From JAJNBA01 sp035512775 (GTDB taxonomy: Bacteria; Actinomycetota; UBA4738; HRBIN12): 64,000 nucleotides of DNA. The DNA lies in the NCBI GenBank assembly GCA_035512775.1, contig DATKDI010000001.1:1-64000 (forward strand), read 5' to 3'. Made by a program: the position numbers and the translations under genes. This document shows positions 49,262-57,953 of the stretch, in pieces (position 1 is the first letter of the stretch; every line of letters starts with the position of its first letter). Under the pieces are notes generated by a model that did not search any database, was not told where the DNA came from, and worked only from the letters and a program-made list of their open reading frames with translations.

Positions 49262-50309
49262 CGACGTTCCGGTTGTGCTCCGCGAGCGTCAGCCCGAACT
49301 TGTGGTGCCCGTCCGCGCCGCAGAGCACGTAATAGAGGAACTTGGTGTCCGCCGGCTCGAGAGCGGCGCGGAGGGATTCCTCCCCCGGGCTCGCGATCGG
49401 CGTCGGCGGTAATCCGGGATTGATCCGGGTGTTGTAGGGACTGTCGAACGCCAGGTCCGGCGTCGACAGCTCGCCGTCGGGGGTGGGGTCGTCGTACAGG
49501 AGCGTCGCGTCGATCCCGAGCGCCATCCCGATCTCGAGCCTGTTGTAGATCACGCCCGCGATCAGCTTCCGATCCCGATCGACGCCGGCTTCCTCCTCGA
49601 TCATCGAGGCGATGATCACGAGCTCGTACGGTGTGACGCCCAGCTCCTCGGTACGGTCGAAGGGCAGCTTCTCCGCCTCCTCTCGGAACTGCTCGAGCAG
49701 CTGCTCCGCGACCACCCTGGCTGATAGGCCCTCCTTCACGAACTCGTAGCTCTTCGGGAAGAGGAACCCTTCGGGCGATGCCGTTCCCTCCGGCAGGTAC
49801 GGAGGGAGCACGTACCGTCCGCTCGATACCTCCTCCAGGAACCGCTTCTCCGGGATGCCGAGGTGCTCGCGGACCTCCTCGGCGATCTGAGTCAGACGAT
49901 ATCCCTCGGGGATCACCAGCTCGACGGTGGGAACCTTGGGCGGCGGTGTCGTAAGCACCGTGACCGCGTCGTCGAGCGTCATCCCGGTCGTGAGCTCGAA
50001 GGAGCCGGTGCGGATCCGGTCCGCCTTCCCCGTCCCGCGAAGGAGGATGCTGCCGACGAACCCGCCGCAGGGGATCACTCCCCGGGCGTGCAGCTCCTCG
50101 ATCACCTGCTCGCCGGTCGCTCCCTCGACGACGGTGATGCTGACGGGCTTCGGAGGACCATCCGCGGCTTCCTGGCATCGGCGGTAGTAGCTGGCCCCCC
50201 ACGCGCCTGCGCCGACGACACCGAGGAACAGCACGAGCGCGAGGAAGAGGGACAGCCTGCGGGGGCGCCTGCTTCGCTCGGCCCCCGAGAGGCTCGGGTC
50301 CGCCGACAT
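49245..50309 (-). CDS. mltG: Endolytic murein transglycosylase MltG
   Basis: MltG cuts nascent glycan strands at the membrane. The 354-aa protein has a short cytoplasmic N-terminus and one transmembrane helix (about 20-40, LSLFLALVLFLGVVGAGAW). A LysM-like subdomain and the YceG catalytic region follow, with IIASMIEEEAGVDRDRKLIA (catalytic Glu) and VIYNRLEIGMALGIDATLLY. The ATG at 50307-50309 is chosen; a TATCCT hexamer ends 8 bp before it. Confidence 0.93.
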   Translation of the reverse strand: MSADPSLSGAERSRRPRRLSLFLALVLFLGVVGAGAWGASYYRRCQEAADGPPKPVSITVVEGATGEQVIEELHARGVIPCGGFVGSILLRGTGKADRIRTGSFELTTGMTLDDAVTVLTTPPPKVPTVELVIPEGYRLTQIAEEVREHLGIPEKRFLEEVSSGRYVLPPYLPEGTASPEGFLFPKSYEFVKEGLSARVVAEQLLEQFREEAEKLPFDRTEELGVTPYELVIIASMIEEEAGVDRDRKLIAGVIYNRLEIGMALGIDATLLYDDPTPDGELSTPDLAFDSPYNTRINPGLPPTPIASPGEESLRAALEPADTKFLYYVLCGADGHHKFGLTLAEHNRNVDECLG

Positions 50310-50317
50310 CACCGCAG

Positions 50318-50323
50318 AGGATA
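50318..50323 (-). promoter_or_regulatory. Putative -10 element before mltG
   Basis: TATCCT lies 8 bp before the mltG ATG in the gap after ruvX, predicting an almost leaderless transcript. No -35 is evident. Confidence 0.3.
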
Positions 50324-50338
50324 CCGGGCCTCTCTGCT

Positions 50339-50833
50339 TCAGCCGTTGCTTCGTTGACCATCCAGCCACGCCTGCAGGATCACGGCCGCGGCGGAGGCAT
50401 CGACGACGCGGCGGCGCTCGCGGCCGCGGGTCCCCGCGGCCGCGAGCGCGCGCTCCGCCTCGACCGTGGACAGGCGCTCGTCATGCATCTCGATGGGCAG
50501 GTCGACGACGGCCCCGAGCGCGGTTGCGAACGACTCGGCGTGCGCTGCGCTCTCGCCGCGCTCCCCGCGCAGCGAGAGCGGCAGGCCGATGACGATCAGG
50601 GTCGCGCCGCGCTCCCCCGCGAGGGCCGCGATCGCCTTCAGCTCGCCCGGTGGCTGCCCGACGTGCACGGTGCCGACGGGCACCGCGACACGACGCTCCG
50701 GATCGGAGACCGCCACCCCGATCCGCGCGTCGCCGAGATCGAGCCCGAGGACGGGACCGGGGACGGGGGCACGCACAGTCTCGTGAGGCGTCTCGCCGGA
50801 CGGCGCGGTTCCAGGGTCCACGCTGCGCGACAT
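50339..50833 (-). CDS. ruvX: Putative pre-16S rRNA nuclease / Holliday junction resolvase-like protein (YqgF)
   Basis: This 164-aa RNase H-fold protein has VLGLDLGDARIGVAVSD, LIVIGLPLSLRGERGESAA, and DERLSTVEAERALAAAGTRG. The conserved VDASAAAVILQAWLD is near the C-terminus. The ATG at 50831-50833 has GAGG six bases upstream. It follows alaS as usual. Confidence 0.94.
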   Translation of the reverse strand: MSRSVDPGTAPSGETPHETVRAPVPGPVLGLDLGDARIGVAVSDPERRVAVPVGTVHVGQPPGELKAIAALAGERGATLIVIGLPLSLRGERGESAAHAESFATALGAVVDLPIEMHDERLSTVEAERALAAAGTRGRERRRVVDASAAAVILQAWLDGQRSNG

Positions 50834-50841
50834 GGTCAACC

Positions 50842-53475
50842 TCAAGATGCCGAGAGGAGCTCCCGGGCTCGCGCGGGGATCCCGCCGAGCGCCTGAGGGA
50901 TCGCGCCGGCCTCCCGACCGCCGGCCATGGCGAGGATGTCCTTGCCCCCGGCTCCCCCGCCGATGACGCTGGCGGCCTCCCGGAGGAGCTCGGGCGCCGT
51001 GACGCCACGCGCGACCGCCTCGGTGGTGGACGCGGCGACCAGCTGCGCCTTGCCGTCGCTGCCACCGCCCAGGACGACCGCGGCCGCGCGGCCCTGCAGG
51101 CGGTCCCGGATCTTCTGGGCGAGCTCGCGGAGGCCGCTCGCGTCCTCGCCGGGCACCTCGGACACGACGAGCGCGAGCCCGTCGACGTCCAGCGCGCCTT
51201 CGACGAGCGAGGCGATGATCGCGTCGCGATCACCCTTCTGCAGCTTCCCGAGCTCGCTCCGAAGACGCTTGTTCTCCTCGATCACCTTGCGGGCGTGCTC
51301 GATAGCGGATCGTGGATCGTTGCTGCCGAGCGCGTCCACCAGGCCGTGCAGCAGCTCGCGTTCCGCGTTGATCTCACGGAGGGCGTCGGGCCCCACCAGC
51401 GCTTCCACCCGCCGCATCCCGGCGCCGATCGAGCCCTCGTGCAGGAGCCGGATCACACCGATGTGCCCGGTCCGCTCCACGTGGGTCCCGCCGCAGAGCT
51501 CCCGGGAGTACTCCCCGATCTCGACCACGCGCACGGTGTCCCCGTACTTCTCGCCGAAGAGCATGACCGCACCGAGCCGCTTCGCCTCCTCCATCGTGGT
51601 CTCGAAGATGCTCGGGGCGTCGTCCCTCGCGAGGCGGCGGTTGGCGATCAGCTCCGCCTCCTGCAGTTGCTCGGCGGGGACGGCCGACGGATGCGGGAAG
51701 TCGAAGCGCAGACGGCCAGGCTCCACGAGTGACCCCGCCTGGCGAGCGTGCTCCCCCAGCAGTTCGCGGAGCGTCGCGTGGACGACGTGGGTGGAGGTGT
51801 GGGCTCGGGCGGTCGCCTCGCGGCGATCGGCGTCGACCTCCGCGTGGGCCTCCTCGCCCGGCCGGACCTCGCCCGACTCGACGACGCCGGCGTGGACGAT
51901 CGAGCGGTCGCCGGCCGGAACGGTGTCGATCACCCGGATGACACCGGAGGGCGTGCGGATCAGCCCCCGGTCGCCGACCTGACCTCCGCCCTCCGCGTAG
52001 AACGGCGTGCGGTCGAGGAAGACGCGAACCTCCTGGCCCTCCTCGGCCGCGGACAGCTCACGGAACTCGGGGTCCAGCAGCGACACGACCTCTCCCTCGG
52101 ACTCGAGGTGGTCGTAGCCGACGAAGGTCGACGGCGGGGCCGCGCCCGAGTCGAGGCCGATCGGCACCTTCTTCGCAGCAGCGCGGGCGCGGCCCCGCTG
52201 CTCCTCGAGCAGCTCCGCGAACCGGTCTCTGTCGACGGTCAGCCCCGCATCGGCGGCGAGCTCTTCGGTGAGCTGTAGAGGGAATCCGAAGGTATCGGAG
52301 AGCTTGAAAGCGTCCTCACCGGTGATCCCGCCCTCCTCGGCTCGGGACTTCGCGTCTTCGAAGACCACCAATCCCTGGCGGAGCGTGGCGGCGAACCGCT
52401 CCTCCTCGGATCCCGATACCTGCCGTATGAACGCCTCGTTCTCCCGGAGCTCGGGGTAGGCGTCGCCGGATCGATCCACCACGACGTCGATGATCGGATC
52501 CATCACGGAGCGCTCGATGCCCAGGCGCCGGGCGTGCGACACGACGCGGCGGAGCATCCGGCGCAGGATGTAGCCGCGCCCCCCGTTCGAGGGCTGCACG
52601 CCGTCCGCGATCAAGAACGTGGTGGCGCGGCCGTGCTCGGCGATCACCTTCAGCGAGATGTCGTCGGTCGGATCACCGCCGTGGGTCTTCCCGGACATCG
52701 ATTCGGCGACCTCGAGGATCGGCCTGAGCAGGTCGGTCTCGAAGACGTTCTCCACGCCCTGGAGGAGCATCGCCACACGCTCGAGCGACGAGCCGGTGTC
52801 GACGTTCTTCGCCGGGAGCGCCCCGGTGACCCGGAGCTCCTCATCGACCTGGTCCTGGATGAAGACCAGGTTCCAGATCTCCATGAAACGCTCCTCGTCG
52901 ACGTCGGGACCCCCGTCGGGTCCGTACTTCGGGCCCCGGTCGACGAAGATCTCGCTGCACGGGCCTCCCGGACCGGCCGTGTGCGTGTGCCAGTAGTTCG
53001 CGAGCTCGCCGTTCGCGTCCAACATGCCGCGCCGGACGATCCGCTCAGGAGCCAGCCCCACACCGTCGACCCAGCCCTCCACAGCCTCCTCGTCCGTCTC
53101 GAACACCGTGGCCCATAGAAGGTCGTGGTCGATCCCGTAGCCCTCCGTGACGAGCTCGTGCGCCCACCGGATCGCGTCGGCCTTGAAGTAGTCGCCGAAC
53201 GAGAAGTTGCCGAGCATCTCGAAGAACGTCTCGTGTCGGGCGTCGCGACCGACGTTGTTGATGTCGTTGGTGCGCATCACCTTCTGGACGGTGACGGCCC
53301 GCGGATACTCCGGATCGGCCTGCCCAAGGAAGACCGGGATGAACTGGTTCATCCCCGCGTTGGTGAGTAGCAGTCCCGACTCCGGCGGAGGGATCAGGGA
53401 CGAGCTGGGGACGCGCTTGTGTTCGCGTTCCTCGAAGAACGACAGGAACAGCTCGCGGATGCGATCCCCCTCCAC
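50842..53475 (-). CDS. alaS: Alanine-tRNA ligase
   Basis: The 877-aa protein has the class II core at the N-terminus (FLSFFEEREHKRVPSSSLIP; RDARHETFFEMLGNFSFGDY). The editing domain shows HTSTHVVHATLRELLG and ELCGGTHVERTG. A C-terminal coiled coil and DHHA1 domain follow (GGGSDGKAQLVAA; GGAGGKDILAMAGG). The GTG start has no ribosome-binding site and lies six bases after TAGACT. No T-box leader fits in the 32-bp upstream gap. Confidence 0.97.
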   Translation of the reverse strand: MEGDRIRELFLSFFEEREHKRVPSSSLIPPPESGLLLTNAGMNQFIPVFLGQADPEYPRAVTVQKVMRTNDINNVGRDARHETFFEMLGNFSFGDYFKADAIRWAHELVTEGYGIDHDLLWATVFETDEEAVEGWVDGVGLAPERIVRRGMLDANGELANYWHTHTAGPGGPCSEIFVDRGPKYGPDGGPDVDEERFMEIWNLVFIQDQVDEELRVTGALPAKNVDTGSSLERVAMLLQGVENVFETDLLRPILEVAESMSGKTHGGDPTDDISLKVIAEHGRATTFLIADGVQPSNGGRGYILRRMLRRVVSHARRLGIERSVMDPIIDVVVDRSGDAYPELRENEAFIRQVSGSEEERFAATLRQGLVVFEDAKSRAEEGGITGEDAFKLSDTFGFPLQLTEELAADAGLTVDRDRFAELLEEQRGRARAAAKKVPIGLDSGAAPPSTFVGYDHLESEGEVVSLLDPEFRELSAAEEGQEVRVFLDRTPFYAEGGGQVGDRGLIRTPSGVIRVIDTVPAGDRSIVHAGVVESGEVRPGEEAHAEVDADRREATARAHTSTHVVHATLRELLGEHARQAGSLVEPGRLRFDFPHPSAVPAEQLQEAELIANRRLARDDAPSIFETTMEEAKRLGAVMLFGEKYGDTVRVVEIGEYSRELCGGTHVERTGHIGVIRLLHEGSIGAGMRRVEALVGPDALREINAERELLHGLVDALGSNDPRSAIEHARKVIEENKRLRSELGKLQKGDRDAIIASLVEGALDVDGLALVVSEVPGEDASGLRELAQKIRDRLQGRAAAVVLGGGSDGKAQLVAASTTEAVARGVTAPELLREAASVIGGGAGGKDILAMAGGREAGAIPQALGGIPARARELLSAS

Positions 53476-53481
53476 GAGCCG

Positions 53482-53487
53482 AGTCTA
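53482..53487 (-). promoter_or_regulatory. Putative -10 element giving a leaderless alaS transcript
   Basis: TAGACT, then CGGCTC, then the alaS GTG. With standard spacing, transcription would start at the first base of the start codon. Confidence 0.4.
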
Positions 53488-53507
53488 CCGACGGGGTCCC
53501 GTGGATC

Positions 53508-53780
53508 TCAGGCGGCGGTGGGTTCGTGGGGGTCGGGCTCACGGACGGTGGAGGAGTCCATCTCCGCGCGCAGCTCGCGCTCCCGCTGCTCCATCGCTCT
53601 CTTGCCCTCCTCGATCGACTCCGCCACGAGCTTGGACAGGTCCATCAGGCCACCCTTCGCTTCTCGCGCGAGGGTCGCCGGCTTGACCTTGTTGGCCTGG
53701 CGCTTCGCCCACCGGGACGTGAGGACGGCGCCGGTCGCGCCGGCGCCCAACCCGAGTGCGACCCAGAAGCCCCGGCGCAT
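53508..53780 (-). CDS. Small membrane-anchored protein of unknown function
   Basis: This 90-aa protein has an N-terminal hydrophobic helix (FWVALGLGAGATGAVLTSRW). A charged amphipathic helix (LMDLSKLVAESIEEGKRAMEQ) and a short acidic tail follow. It is typical of the small gene found between DUF948 and alaS in Actinomycetota. No catalytic motif is seen. One base separates it from the DUF948 gene. Confidence 0.75.
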   Translation of the reverse strand: MRRGFWVALGLGAGATGAVLTSRWAKRQANKVKPATLAREAKGGLMDLSKLVAESIEEGKRAMEQRERELRAEMDSSTVREPDPHEPTAA

Positions 53781-53781
53781 G

Positions 53782-54192
53782 TCAGGGCGCCGTCGCGCCC
53801 GGCGCCGACGGCGCGCCCTTCGACTTCTTCTTGCCGAACGACTCGGCGGCCTTCTTCACACCGGCGCCGACGCTGATGAACTTCATGATCGGGCTCGCGG
53901 CCGCGTGTTCGATCAGACCCGTCAGTCGCTCCACCCGTCCCACGATGCCGCCGACGGAGTCCAGGACGCCACCGACCCGGTCGAGATGACCGTTGGTCCG
54001 TTCGACGGACCCCTTGATCTCCCGGAGCAAGGGGACGGTCTCTTCGCGCATCGCGTCGACCGTGAGGCGGGTCGCCTCGAGCACCCGGAACGTGCTGAGC
54101 AGCACGAGACAGAGGAACAGGACCAGGAGTCCCCAGAACGCTGCCAACACGATCAAGGCGGTCTCGCCGCCGGTGAGAGCCAGGAGCGTCAT
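53782..54192 (-). CDS. DUF948 membrane protein
   Basis: This 136-aa protein has one N-terminal transmembrane helix (ALIVLAAFWGLLVLFLCLVL). A long amphipathic helix with a heptad-like pattern follows (VERTNGHLDRVGGVLDSVGG), then a basic Lys/Pro-rich C-terminus. This matches the DUF948 pattern. GGAGG is six bases before the ATG. Function unknown. Confidence 0.8.
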   Translation of the reverse strand: MTLLALTGGETALIVLAAFWGLLVLFLCLVLLSTFRVLEATRLTVDAMREETVPLLREIKGSVERTNGHLDRVGGVLDSVGGIVGRVERLTGLIEHAAASPIMKFISVGAGVKKAAESFGKKKSKGAPSAPGATAP

Positions 54193-54210
54193 CCGTTACC
54201 TCCGTTGTTC

Positions 54211-54216
54211 ATCGTA
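54211..54216 (-). promoter_or_regulatory. Putative -10 element of the DUF948/small-membrane-protein pair
   Basis: TACGAT would start transcription close to the GGAGG ribosome-binding site, giving a leader of about 12 nt. It lies in the 65-bp gap after rarA. Confidence 0.35.
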
Positions 54217-54257
54217 GGTGGGCGTCGGCCCAGCATACCCACGGCATCGGAGACGCT

Positions 54258-55520
54258 TCAGTCCTCGGCCGGCCCCTCGATCGGCGCGCCGGTCCCCGGC
54301 TCGACCTCGACGTCCTCCCCTTGGCCCGACGGCTCGTAATACATGACGTCGTCGAAGCGCTCCGGCCGATATTCCTGCTCCACGTGGTGCCCTTCGAAGT
54401 CGTGGGGATATTCGTAGCCTTCCCCGTGGCCGAGCTTGGCCGCGCCCGCGTAGTGCGCGTCGCGCAGATGCGGCGGTACCGGGTCGGTGGAGTCGGCGTC
54501 GACCATCGCCTTGTCCAGGGCGTCGATCACCGAGTTCGACTTCGGGGCCCGCGCGAGATACAGCGCCGCCTCCGCGAGGTTGAAACGCGCCTCCGGCATG
54601 CCGACGTGCTCGAGCGCGTGGGCGGCCGCCACGGCGACCGACAGCGCGCGAGGGTCGGCGAGCCCGACGTCCTCGGAGGCGAAGATCACCATCCGCCGGA
54701 CGATGAATCGGGGGTCTTCGCCGGCATGGACCATCCTGCCGAGCCAGAACAGCGCCGCGTCCGGGTCCGAACCCCGCATGCTCTTGATGAACGCGGAGAC
54801 GACGTCGAAATGGTTGTCGCCGCGGTCGTAGGCGACGATGCGCTTCTGTACGGCGTCGGCGACCCGCGCACCGTCGATCAGGGTCTCGCCCGCGTCGGCC
54901 AGCAGGACGGCAGCCTCGAGCGCGGTGAGCGCGGCACGGGCATCCCCGGCCGACAGCTCGACGAGGTGATCGAGCGCGTCGGACGTGAGCGATACGCCGA
55001 GCGTCCCCATCCCTCGTTCGGCGTCGACGACCGCGAGCTCCAACAGCCCTCTGATCTCCTCAGCTTCGAGGGGCTCGAGACGGAGGAGGAGACACCTCGA
55101 GATCAGCGGGCTGACGAGGCTGTGGTACGGGTTCTCGGTGGTCGCGCCGATCAAGGTGATGGAGCCGTCCTCGATCGCCGGCAGGAGGATCTCCTGTTGC
55201 GCCTTGTTCCAGCGATGGACCTCGTCCACGAACAGGACCGTCCGGAAGAGGGTGGTCTTCGAATGATCCATCACCCGGCGAGCGTCCGAGACGCCGGAGC
55301 TGACCGCGGAGAGCTGTTGGAAGTCGGCGCCGACCGCCACCGCGAGCAGGTGGGCCAGGGTGGTCTTTCCGGTGCCCGGGGGACCCCACAGGATCGTGGA
55401 GGGCAGGTGCCCACCGTCGATCAGCTTCGTGAGGGGTTTGCCTTGTCCGAGCAGGTGGTGATGTCCCACGAACTCCTTGAAATTGCGCGGGCGCATCCGA
55501 GTCGCAAGAGGTCGATCCAT
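54258..55520 (-). CDS. rarA: Replication-associated recombination protein A (MgsA/WRNIP1 family AAA+ ATPase)
   Basis: This 420-aa clamp-loader-like ATPase acts at stalled forks. Walker A is in ILWGPPGTGKTTLAHLLA (about 43-60), Walker B in TVLFVDEVHRWNKAQQE, sensor 1 in LIGATTENPY. The C-terminal MgsA domain has RIVAYDRGDNHFDVVSAFIK and the conserved PHLRDAHYAGAAKLGHGEGY. The ATG at 55518-55520 was chosen. An acidic tail ends the protein. Confidence 0.95.
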   Translation of the reverse strand: MDRPLATRMRPRNFKEFVGHHHLLGQGKPLTKLIDGGHLPSTILWGPPGTGKTTLAHLLAVAVGADFQQLSAVSSGVSDARRVMDHSKTTLFRTVLFVDEVHRWNKAQQEILLPAIEDGSITLIGATTENPYHSLVSPLISRCLLLRLEPLEAEEIRGLLELAVVDAERGMGTLGVSLTSDALDHLVELSAGDARAALTALEAAVLLADAGETLIDGARVADAVQKRIVAYDRGDNHFDVVSAFIKSMRGSDPDAALFWLGRMVHAGEDPRFIVRRMVIFASEDVGLADPRALSVAVAAAHALEHVGMPEARFNLAEAALYLARAPKSNSVIDALDKAMVDADSTDPVPPHLRDAHYAGAAKLGHGEGYEYPHDFEGHHVEQEYRPERFDDVMYYEPSGQGEDVEVEPGTGAPIEGPAED

Positions 55521-55577
55521 AGCGAGGAGTTCCTTTCCGACGATCCGAGTCCTCGGCCCCGTCAAGCCGAAACATCG

Positions 55578-55583
55578 ATGATA
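55578..55583 (-). promoter_or_regulatory. Putative -10 element of rarA
   Basis: TATCAT (five of six consensus bases) lies 57 bp before the rarA ATG. The 202-bp gap between rarA and the PPOX gene otherwise shows no gene or clear terminator. Confidence 0.4.
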
Positions 55584-55722
55584 GGCGCTTCGTCGAAGCC
55601 TCGGAAGCGACCGGTGACCTAGTTCGGAAGACCATCGTCAGACGGCCACCGTGATCAGCAGTGATGGATGCCGATACCTGGCTGTCATGGTGCGGCTCGT
55701 TGCCATCGACCTCTTGTTCGGT

Positions 55723-56124
55723 TCAGCCGTCGTAGCGCCTGAGGATCCTCTGCGGTCGGATGCGGTAGATGACGCGCTCCTGCCCGGGGGTGTACGTCCA
55801 CGCCTCGCCGTCGTGATACCGCCGGTTCAAGGAATCGATATGCGCGTCGGCCTCGGGGCCGGTCACGAACTCCGCGACGATCCCGTCGACCCGCAGCCAC
55901 CGGTACTGGTCCTGCTCGTCGTGCACACTGACGGACACGCGCGGGTCGCGACGGACGTGGCGGTCCTTCACCCGTCCGACCGCCGTGTTCACGAGGATGA
56001 AGCCGTCCGCGGCGTCGATCCAGATGACCGTCACGTGAGGTGTCCCGTCGGGCCGGATCGCAGCGAAGTGCGCGAAGTTCTTCCCGGAGAGCAGCTCGAC
56101 GTCGTCGGGGTTCAAGGTCGCCAT
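55723..56124 (-). CDS. PPOX-class (F420-dependent type) flavin/deazaflavin protein
   Basis: This 133-aa split-barrel protein has LSGKNFAHFAAIRPDGTPHV, VIWIDAADGFILVNTAVGRV, KDRHVRRDPRVSVSVHDEQD and YRWLRVDGIV. This pattern is typical of actinobacterial F420-binding PPOX oxidoreductases such as Rv1155-like proteins. FMN binding cannot be excluded. The ATG at 56122-56124 has AGGAG five bases upstream inside the end of aspS. Substrate unknown. Confidence 0.85.
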   Translation of the reverse strand: MATLNPDDVELLSGKNFAHFAAIRPDGTPHVTVIWIDAADGFILVNTAVGRVKDRHVRRDPRVSVSVHDEQDQYRWLRVDGIVAEFVTGPEADAHIDSLNRRYHDGEAWTYTPGQERVIYRIRPQRILRRYDG

Positions 56125-56126
56125 GC

Positions 56127-57953
56127 TCACTCCTGGGTGTCCTCTGGCATGTCTTCTGGTCTGTCGGGTGCCTCCGCGGCCGGCTGCGCGATCACCTGGA
56201 TCCCGAGCTCACGGAGCTGGGCCTCATCGACGGGGGCAGGCGCGCCCGTGAGCGGGTCGGCGCCCGACTGTGCCTTCGGGAACGCCGTCACGTCGCGGAT
56301 CGCGTCCTTGCCGGCCATCAACATGACGATCCGATCGAGGCCCATCGCGATCCCGCCGTGCGGCGGCGCGCCGTAGCGGAACGCTCGGATCAGGTGCCCG
56401 AACTTCTCCTCGATCTCCGGCTCGGACAGGCCCAGCACCTCGAAGACCTTCCGTTGCACCTCGGGCCGGTGGATCCGGATGCTGCCGCCGCCGACCTCGA
56501 ACCCGTTCAGGACCAGGTCGTACGCCTTCGCCTTCGCGGTCTCCGGATCCAGGTCGTCGGTCGCGGGGGCTGAGAACGGGTGGTGGTTGGCCACCCACTT
56601 GCCCTCCTCGTCGCTCCAGTCGAACAGAGGCGGATCCGTGTACCACACGTACCGCCACTCCCCTTCGGGGATCATTCCCAGCCGGTCCGCCAGGTGCCGG
56701 CGGAGTCCGTCCAGCGCGACATGCACCCGGCCGATCTGGTCGGCGACGATGCACACGAGGTCCCCTTCGGTGGCGCCGGTCGCCCCGAGGACCCCGTCGA
56801 TCTCCTCTTTCGAAAGATGCTTCTCCACCGGTGAGCGCACGCCGTCGGCCTCGACGACCATCCACACGAGGCCCGCGGCGCCGCGTCCCTTGGCGTCCTG
56901 CACGAGCTGGTCGAGCTCCTTCCGCGAGAGCTGCCCGCCCCCGGGCGCCGCGAGGCCCTTGATCGCGCCATCCTCCATGGACAGAACGGACGCGAAGGCG
57001 TTGAAGCCCGTCCCCTCGAAGACGGCACGGAGATCGGTCAGCTCCATCCCGTAGCGGAGATCGGGCTTGTCGGTGCCGAACCGCGCGAGCATCTCGTCGA
57101 ACGGGATCCGCGGGAACGGCGTGGGCACCTCGACGCCGTGGATCTCCCGGACGTAGCGGGCGTAGAGCGGCTCGATGACGGCGAAGACGTCCTCCTGGTC
57201 GACGAACGACATCTCGACGTCGAGCTGGGTGAACTCGAAGCTCCGATCGGCGCGCGGCGCCTCGTCCCGGAGACATCGAACGATCTGGTAGTACCGATCC
57301 TGGCCCGCGACCATCAGGAGCTGCTTCAGCTGTTGCGGCGACTGCGGGAGCGCGTAGAAGCCGCCCGGCCACAGACGAGACGGAACCAGGAAGTCGCGGG
57401 CGCCCTCCGGCGTCGAACGGGTGAGCATCGGCGTCTCGACCTCGAGGAAGCCGAGGGACTCCATGTGATCGCGCGTGATCGCGTTCATCCGGTGCCGGAC
57501 GCGCAGGATCGCGGTCATCTCGGGACGACGCAGGTCGAGGTAGCGGTAGCGGAGGCGGAGCTCCTCCCCGGACTCGATCCGATCCTCGATCGGGAACGGG
57601 GGCGTTTCCGCCTCCGAGACCACCTCCAGCGACGAGGCGACGACCTCGACCTGACCGGTGGGGAGCTGGGGGTTCGCCATACCGTGGGGGCGCGCGCGGA
57701 CGGTGCCGTCGATCCTGACCACGTCCTCGGCGCCGAGCCGCTGCGCGGCGGCGTGTGCGGCCGCCGCGTCCTCGGGATGGAACACGACCTGGACGATGCC
57801 TTCGCGGTCGCGAAGGTCGATGAAGGTGACGCCGCCGTGGTCCCTGCGGCTGGCGACCCAGCCGCAGAGGACCACGGCGGCATCCATATGCTCGGAGGTC
57901 AGCTCCCCGCAGGCGTGGGTCCGCATCGCCGTCCGGTAGATGCTCTCCTTCAT
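56127..57953 (-). CDS. aspS: Aspartate-tRNA ligase (bacterial type)
   Basis: The 608-aa protein has an N-terminal OB fold (CGWVASRRDHGGVTFIDLRD) and class II motif 2 (QIVRCLRDEAPRADRSFEFT). The bacterial GAD insert covers about 290-420. Motif 3 reads APPHGGIAMGLDRIVMLMAG, followed by IRDVTAFPKAQSGADPLTGA. The C-terminal tail is extended and acidic. It overlaps hisS by 4 bp. Whether it also charges tRNA-Asn depends on gatCAB, not seen here. Confidence 0.97.
   Translation of the reverse strand: MKESIYRTAMRTHACGELTSEHMDAAVVLCGWVASRRDHGGVTFIDLRDREGIVQVVFHPEDAAAAHAAAQRLGAEDVVRIDGTVRARPHGMANPQLPTGQVEVVASSLEVVSEAETPPFPIEDRIESGEELRLRYRYLDLRRPEMTAILRVRHRMNAITRDHMESLGFLEVETPMLTRSTPEGARDFLVPSRLWPGGFYALPQSPQQLKQLLMVAGQDRYYQIVRCLRDEAPRADRSFEFTQLDVEMSFVDQEDVFAVIEPLYARYVREIHGVEVPTPFPRIPFDEMLARFGTDKPDLRYGMELTDLRAVFEGTGFNAFASVLSMEDGAIKGLAAPGGGQLSRKELDQLVQDAKGRGAAGLVWMVVEADGVRSPVEKHLSKEEIDGVLGATGATEGDLVCIVADQIGRVHVALDGLRRHLADRLGMIPEGEWRYVWYTDPPLFDWSDEEGKWVANHHPFSAPATDDLDPETAKAKAYDLVLNGFEVGGGSIRIHRPEVQRKVFEVLGLSEPEIEEKFGHLIRAFRYGAPPHGGIAMGLDRIVMLMAGKDAIRDVTAFPKAQSGADPLTGAPAPVDEAQLRELGIQVIAQPAAEAPDRPEDMPEDTQE

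Noticed and set aside
53476..53507. T-box leader controlling alaS
   Set aside because: Only 32 bp separate it from the preceding gene, too short for a T-box, and the sequence instead fits a leaderless start.
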